NCBI GenBank assembly: GCA_022616415.1
Contig: JAKEEU010000031.1
Span: 186,001 to 250,000 of the forward strand
Length of the DNA: 64,000 nt
Reading direction: 5' to 3'
Source of the DNA: Candidatus Zhuqueibacterota bacterium
Lineage (GTDB): Bacteria; Zhuqueibacterota; Zhuqueibacteria; Zhuqueibacterales; Zhuqueibacteraceae
Within the stretch, counting starts at the first letter, position 1; each line of letters opens with the position of its first letter. The notes under the pieces are model-generated. The model ran no database searches, had not been told where the DNA came from, and saw only the letters and a program-made list of their open reading frames with translations. The translations under genes were made by a program, and so were the position numbers. Below are positions 61,045 to 64,000 of this stretch, piece by piece.

Positions 61045-61902
61045 TTACGGCAGATTAAAAACAAAAATCATCTGCCCATCGGGAGACTTCAGAACAGAGT
61101 TGGTCGGATCGAGATCGACGAGAAATTGAAAACCTTCTTTCTTCAATGCTGCGATACGATCCCTCGAGTCTTTAGAGAAAAAGGAAAGGGCGCTCTCTTT
61201 AAACTCGGTGGTTTGATGAATGCCTAAAACCGTCACACCATCCGAATAGATGCCCCAGGGATACGGCGCGTCACTTTCGTGCATTTTTTGAAAGCCGAGC
61301 TTTTGCCAAAAAGCAGCGGAAGCGGCGCGATCTTTGACGGGGATGGAAAACTCGCCGAATATGCCGCATTTGGAATAATGCTTTTCTTTGCCTTTGGGGC
61401 CTTCCGGCGTCATCATCTCGAAGCTCACACCCTCGCGTTGCTGCGGCGCTTGCGCTTTCAAAACGACGCGTTGTCCATTTATATCCGCAAATTCAATTTC
61501 AGTGGCTTTACCTCCCTCGCGTTTTAACACTTTTGCGGCGATGCTATTTTTCTCCAGCACGCGCAGACACTCGGCAACAGCGGAACCGAAATACGTGATC
61601 GCCGGCGAATTAAATTCCGCCTGGTGCAAAGCCAGCACGACGCTGCCGTCGGTCACCGCTGCGGTTGGGTAATCGGCAGAGACCGCTTTCGTAGTTTTGA
61701 AGTCAAGACTTTCGTAAAATTTTTGCGCCGCTTTAACATCCTTGACCGACAGGCTAAATTCAGCGAAATTTCCGAGTTTCATCTCGTTCTTTGAGTTATT
61801 GGAATTTTGAGCGACTGTTGACGCTTGGGCAAACAGAAGCGAGCAGCCAAGCACACTCACGAACAATGTAACGAACCTGAAAATGAATTTGTCCGCGCAC
61901 AT
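61045..61902 (-). CDS. Exported double VOC (glyoxalase-like) protein
   Basis: 285 residues from ATG 61902 (the frame runs on to 62007 without signals). Signal peptide to ~27 (VLGCSLLFAQA). Two VOC units follow: ~42-150 (FAEFSLSVKDVKAAQKFYES, YPTAAVTDGSVVLALHQ) and ~180-285 (FGEFSIPVKDRAASAAFWQK, YPWGIYSDGVTVLGIHQ, ending MIFVF). The two-unit layout of this superfamily binds a metal with His/Glu residues; here HQ and closing acidic residues are partly kept. Substrate unknown. A periplasmic VOC protein is not usual. Confidence 0.82.
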   Translation of the reverse strand: MCADKFIFRFVTLFVSVLGCSLLFAQASTVAQNSNNSKNEMKLGNFAEFSLSVKDVKAAQKFYESLDFKTTKAVSADYPTAAVTDGSVVLALHQAEFNSPAITYFGSAVAECLRVLEKNSIAAKVLKREGGKATEIEFADINGQRVVLKAQAPQQREGVSFEMMTPEGPKGKEKHYSKCGIFGEFSIPVKDRAASAAFWQKLGFQKMHESDAPYPWGIYSDGVTVLGIHQTTEFKESALSFFSKDSRDRIAALKKEGFQFLVDLDPTNSVLKSPDGQMIFVFNLP

Positions 61903-61921
61903 GATTGCCTCGTGAATAGAT

Positions 61922-62126
61922 TCATGCCGTAACACCGTCGGCAGCTTCGAATTTGAATTTGTCGTCAAAAGACTCCCACAGCTCGACCTTGTTGCCTTCC
62001 GCATCATAAATCCAGCCGAATTTGCCTAGTCGTATTTCTCGATCTTGTCGTCAACTTTGACGCCTTCCTTTTTGAGTTGTTCGAGCAATCCCTCCAAATC
62101 TTTCACGCGGAATTGAAAATCTTCCG
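61922..62126 (-). pseudogene. VOC-family protein remnant
   Basis: Reverse strand: EDFQFRVKDLEGLLEQLKKE, GVKVDDKIEKYD, a stop/frame break near 62031, then GKFGWIYDAEGNKVELWES, FDDKFKFEAADGVTA and TGA at 61922. YxVxDLEGLLEQLKxEGVxVDDxxExYxYGKFGWIxDxEGNxxELWE is the C-terminal half of a single-unit glyoxalase/bleomycin-resistance protein. N-terminal half absent. Confidence 0.75.
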
Positions 62127-62211
62127 CTCATCAAAACAATACTTAAGCGTACACGCGTGTCGGCGGCGCTTCGGCAAAGCGTTTCAGTGTATTAAAAAAC
62201 TTTTAGTGCGA

Positions 62212-62613
62212 TCACGCCAGTTTTGCTCCAAGCTTGCCGCCCAAGTATGCCGCCGGCAAAAACACCAGAACACTAAGCACCGCGAACCACAGCGGATGCG
62301 GAATCGTCACCAAATTAATAATGCCGAAAAGCAAAAGCACGCCGCCGACAATCAGTGACAAGCGTATCTGCGAATCGCGGGCAATTTTTGCGGCGAGCCA
62401 GCCGCCGGTCAGGCCGCCCAAAACATAAGCCAACAGAACGAAAAGCAGCGCGCCGATTGGAAGAGCCGCGACATACGCCTTCATCGCTTCTTTGTCGGCC
62501 ATATCCAAACCGGCTGGAAGGGGATAAATCAAGCTGCTGATCCATTCGACCACGAAAACGACAATGCCCCCGACAACAATGCCACCGACTACAGCAAGAA
62601 TTTTGCGACCCAT
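62212..62613 (-). CDS. Small four-helix membrane protein
   Basis: 133 residues, AGGAG site. Four hydrophobic segments at ~5-25, ~50-72, ~82-102 and ~107-127 (GGIVVGGIVVFVVEWI, IGALLFVLLAYVLGGLTGGW, LSLIVGGVLLLFGIINLV, WFAVLSVLVFLPAAYLGG). The third-helix/first-loop pattern with AYVLGGLTGGWLAAKIA is found in many unnamed inner-membrane proteins of FCB bacteria. Function unknown; no operon evidence beyond 41 bp to the upstream gene. Confidence 0.7.
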   Translation of the reverse strand: MGRKILAVVGGIVVGGIVVFVVEWISSLIYPLPAGLDMADKEAMKAYVAALPIGALLFVLLAYVLGGLTGGWLAAKIARDSQIRLSLIVGGVLLLFGIINLVTIPHPLWFAVLSVLVFLPAAYLGGKLGAKLA

Positions 62614-62654
62614 AGCTTTCTCCTTTCCGAAATTTTTGTTTTAGTGAGTTGATC

Positions 62655-63344
62655 TCATAAGGGCACAACCACGGTCACATTCGCGCCGCGCTGCTTGTTG
62701 GCGCTGCCGATTTTGCAGCCGTACATGCCCACGCCTTGCAGGCCATAGAACGCCGCGCTGCAATTTTGCTTGTCGCCGGAATCCACCACCCACACCCAAT
62801 AAAACTTGCCAAGCTCTTTGGATTTGGCGTCGATCCCTTTCGCCGCTACGCTCTCGCGCCAGAAACGCTGCGCGATCAACAGCTCCGGCGAAGTAAAGCC
62901 GCTCCAGCCCTCGCTCTTGAACAGCTTGGCGATTTGATCGCCATTTTTTCCCACCGTTTGTTTCGGAATGTTTTGCAAATTATAAAAGAGCAGATATGGC
63001 CCTTTTTCGCGCAGGTCAAGCCCGCTGCGCGCTTGATAAACGCGACCCGACGGCTCTTTGGCCCAATCATCCGAGATATAAACTTTCGCAAACTTCGGGT
63101 TGGCGGGAATGCCAGCCACCGGCTGCATGGCCGTTTCTGCAATTACCGTAGCAATCGCCGCCATTTGCGTTTTGAAATCCGGAAAAGCCATCACTTGCTC
63201 CAAGCCAAGCTCTTTAGCACGCGAGATCGCAGACTCTGCTTCTTTGTTTAATTTTATCGAGCTTGGCAAAGCTTTGGCCCAGGCTTCGAGCTGGTGAGAC
63301 TTATAAAAATCTTTGCTCGCTTTGAGAATGTTTTGAAGATCCAT
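62655..63344 (-). CDS. Hypothetical alpha/beta protein, coupled to the upstream gene
   Basis: 229 residues from ATG 63344 (the frame starts with GTG 63350, overlapping the previous stop). N-terminal helices (~1-75), then a beta-rich part (FAKVYISDDWAKEPSGRVYQ, GPYLLFYNLQNIPKQTVGKN, FYWVWVVDSGDKQNCSAAFY, GVGMYGCKIGSANKQRG). No signal peptide. I do not recognise the family. It starts directly after 63347-63814, so the two are probably cotranslated. Confidence 0.65.
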   Translation of the reverse strand: MDLQNILKASKDFYKSHQLEAWAKALPSSIKLNKEAESAISRAKELGLEQVMAFPDFKTQMAAIATVIAETAMQPVAGIPANPKFAKVYISDDWAKEPSGRVYQARSGLDLREKGPYLLFYNLQNIPKQTVGKNGDQIAKLFKSEGWSGFTSPELLIAQRFWRESVAAKGIDAKSKELGKFYWVWVVDSGDKQNCSAAFYGLQGVGMYGCKIGSANKQRGANVTVVVPL

Positions 63345-63346
63345 TT

Positions 63347-63814
63347 TCACTTGCCACGTTTATAGTCGGCTTGCACTGCCAAGTCCTCCAAGCCTTCGGG
63401 GGAGATAGTGTACATGACGATTTGTAAACCGCTGCCGGACTTTGGTGTGATGACGATGCGCCAACCCCAATCCGGTCCAGGCGGGGCTTCATACGAGCCG
63501 CGCAAAATAATCGCACCCTGCTCATCAATCGCGCCCTGACACGACATGATCTTGCTGCTCATGTGCCAGGAGTCAACCCACGCCGCGGTCGCAATCCCTT
63601 GCTGATCGTCGTAGCCAAGCAAGATCAGGCCTTCTTGAGCAACGTCTTCGTGACTCCACGTATATTTGAACGATAGAAATTTGCCGTTCGCAACCGGCGC
63701 CACCGACAAGCGCGAGAAAGAATGATAATCCGACGGCGTAAGCCAACTGAGCCGCAGGAGATTGGCGCCGTTCCAATCTCCGAGCAGATGTTCTTGAATT
63801 TCGGCCAGTTTCAT
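63347..63814 (-). CDS. DUF1579-like beta-barrel protein
   Basis: 155 residues, GGAG site. EIQEHLLGDWNGANLLRLSW, KFLSFKYTWSHEDVAQEGLI, LLGYDDQQGIATAAWVDSWH and LRGSYEAPPGPDWGWRIVI follow the strand order of DUF1579-type proteins (GxWxGxxxL ... DSWHxS ... PPGPDWGWRIxI). Unlike the two secreted DUF1579-like proteins at 292-1913 it has no signal peptide. Role unknown. Its TGA overlaps the GTG of the next frame. Confidence 0.75.
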   Translation of the reverse strand: MKLAEIQEHLLGDWNGANLLRLSWLTPSDYHSFSRLSVAPVANGKFLSFKYTWSHEDVAQEGLILLGYDDQQGIATAAWVDSWHMSSKIMSCQGAIDEQGAIILRGSYEAPPGPDWGWRIVITPKSGSGLQIVMYTISPEGLEDLAVQADYKRGK

Positions 63815-63849
63815 TTTCGCTACTCCGTTTCTTTCAAAAAAATAAAAAC

Positions 63850-63914
63850 TCCATCGGGTGAGTTAAGGCCAATCCCGCCACGGCGGGATTTTTATCCGTT
63901 GGTCTTAATTCATC
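63850..63914. repeat. Intergenic palindrome, ATCCGTTGG family copy 3
   Basis: GAGTTAAGGCCAA (left) and TTGGTCTTAATTC (right) form imperfect arms around a nested AATCCCGCC-ACG-GGCGGGATT-like stem. ATCCGTTGGTCTTAATTCAT (63894-63913) is exactly that of copies 1 and 2. Confidence 0.8.
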
Positions 63915-64000
63915 AGTTGGGCCAAATCTTTTGACCATGTCCATGGCGTTGCAGCGTGTTTGTGTTGCGTTTTAAACAAGCCCTTCTTGCTTGAATCTAT

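Noticed and set aside
1-64000. CRISPR arrays, tRNA and rRNA genes
   Set aside because: No regularly spaced identical repeats with unique spacers and no cloverleaf or rRNA text recognised by eye; the repeated gaps are inverted words, not CRISPR. A covariance search would settle tRNAs.

Overview
The window is about 64 kb of bacterial chromosome with a moderate to slightly high GC content and no rRNA, tRNA or CRISPR array that I could recognise. Four proteins or remnants end in the YPNPFNP-type FlgD/Por C-terminal sorting domain of type IX secretion (T9SS). There are FG-GAP/UnbV proteins and a giant propeller/Y_Y_Y sensor kinase. Together these point to the FCB superphylum, most likely a candidate phylum such as KSB1 or a Calditrichota relative. 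The phylum is inference from domain content, not a database match.

Layout. 1-15 kb (minus strand): a GNAT fragment, two paralogous secreted lipocalin-like proteins, FG-GAP and Kelch T9SS cargo, a propeller histidine kinase with its LuxR-type regulator, a YCII protein, a serine/threonine dehydratase-like enzyme, a retropepsin-like protein and an N-terminally shortened hydrolase. 15-26 kb: a winged-helix protein with a transposase-like C-terminus, an AT-rich PDZ/thioredoxin-like protein, a stretch of decayed genes (AraC, protease copy, M24 peptidase), an esterase, DUF2851, a CapA-like protein, a TIR-like protein and a truncated M28 peptidase. 26.5-33.6 kb (plus strand): a metal-homeostasis block with a DtxR-type operator, a membrane-anchored DtxR-FeoA fusion, FeoB split into two genes, an outer-membrane porin with one c-type heme motif (Cyc2-like), and a heavy-metal P-type ATPase.

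33.7-41 kb: a SpoIIE phosphatase, then an ATPase / PIN-like nuclease / LexA-like HTH operon with its own promoter and palindrome, then a convergent methyltransferase + PLD-nuclease pair lying between two copies of the 3' end of an NtrC-type gene. 41-48.4 kb: an NtrB/NtrC-type pair, DUF488, a family 9 glycosyltransferase, a CHASE2 adenylate cyclase and dapF, which carries an in-frame repeat insertion. 48.5-55.6 kb: a defence and mobile-element island. What looks like a TIR-WD40 gene is broken into pieces. Its 3' end is present three times, and between the pieces lie a PIN toxin-antitoxin pair, a RAYT transposase with flanking REP palindromes, and a 1038-residue helicase-PLD protein resembling Mokosh type II. 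55.7-64 kb: a membrane SpoIIE phosphatase, a CubicO-type serine hydrolase, VOC proteins and small proteins of unknown function.

A second theme is the spacers. Many intergenic gaps hold short degenerate 'words' repeated and arranged as inverted arms, with a different word in nearly every gap. One such element has entered the reading frame of dapF. A short TCCCGAC/GTCGGGA palindrome lies inside a response-regulator gene and again inside a WD40 remnant.
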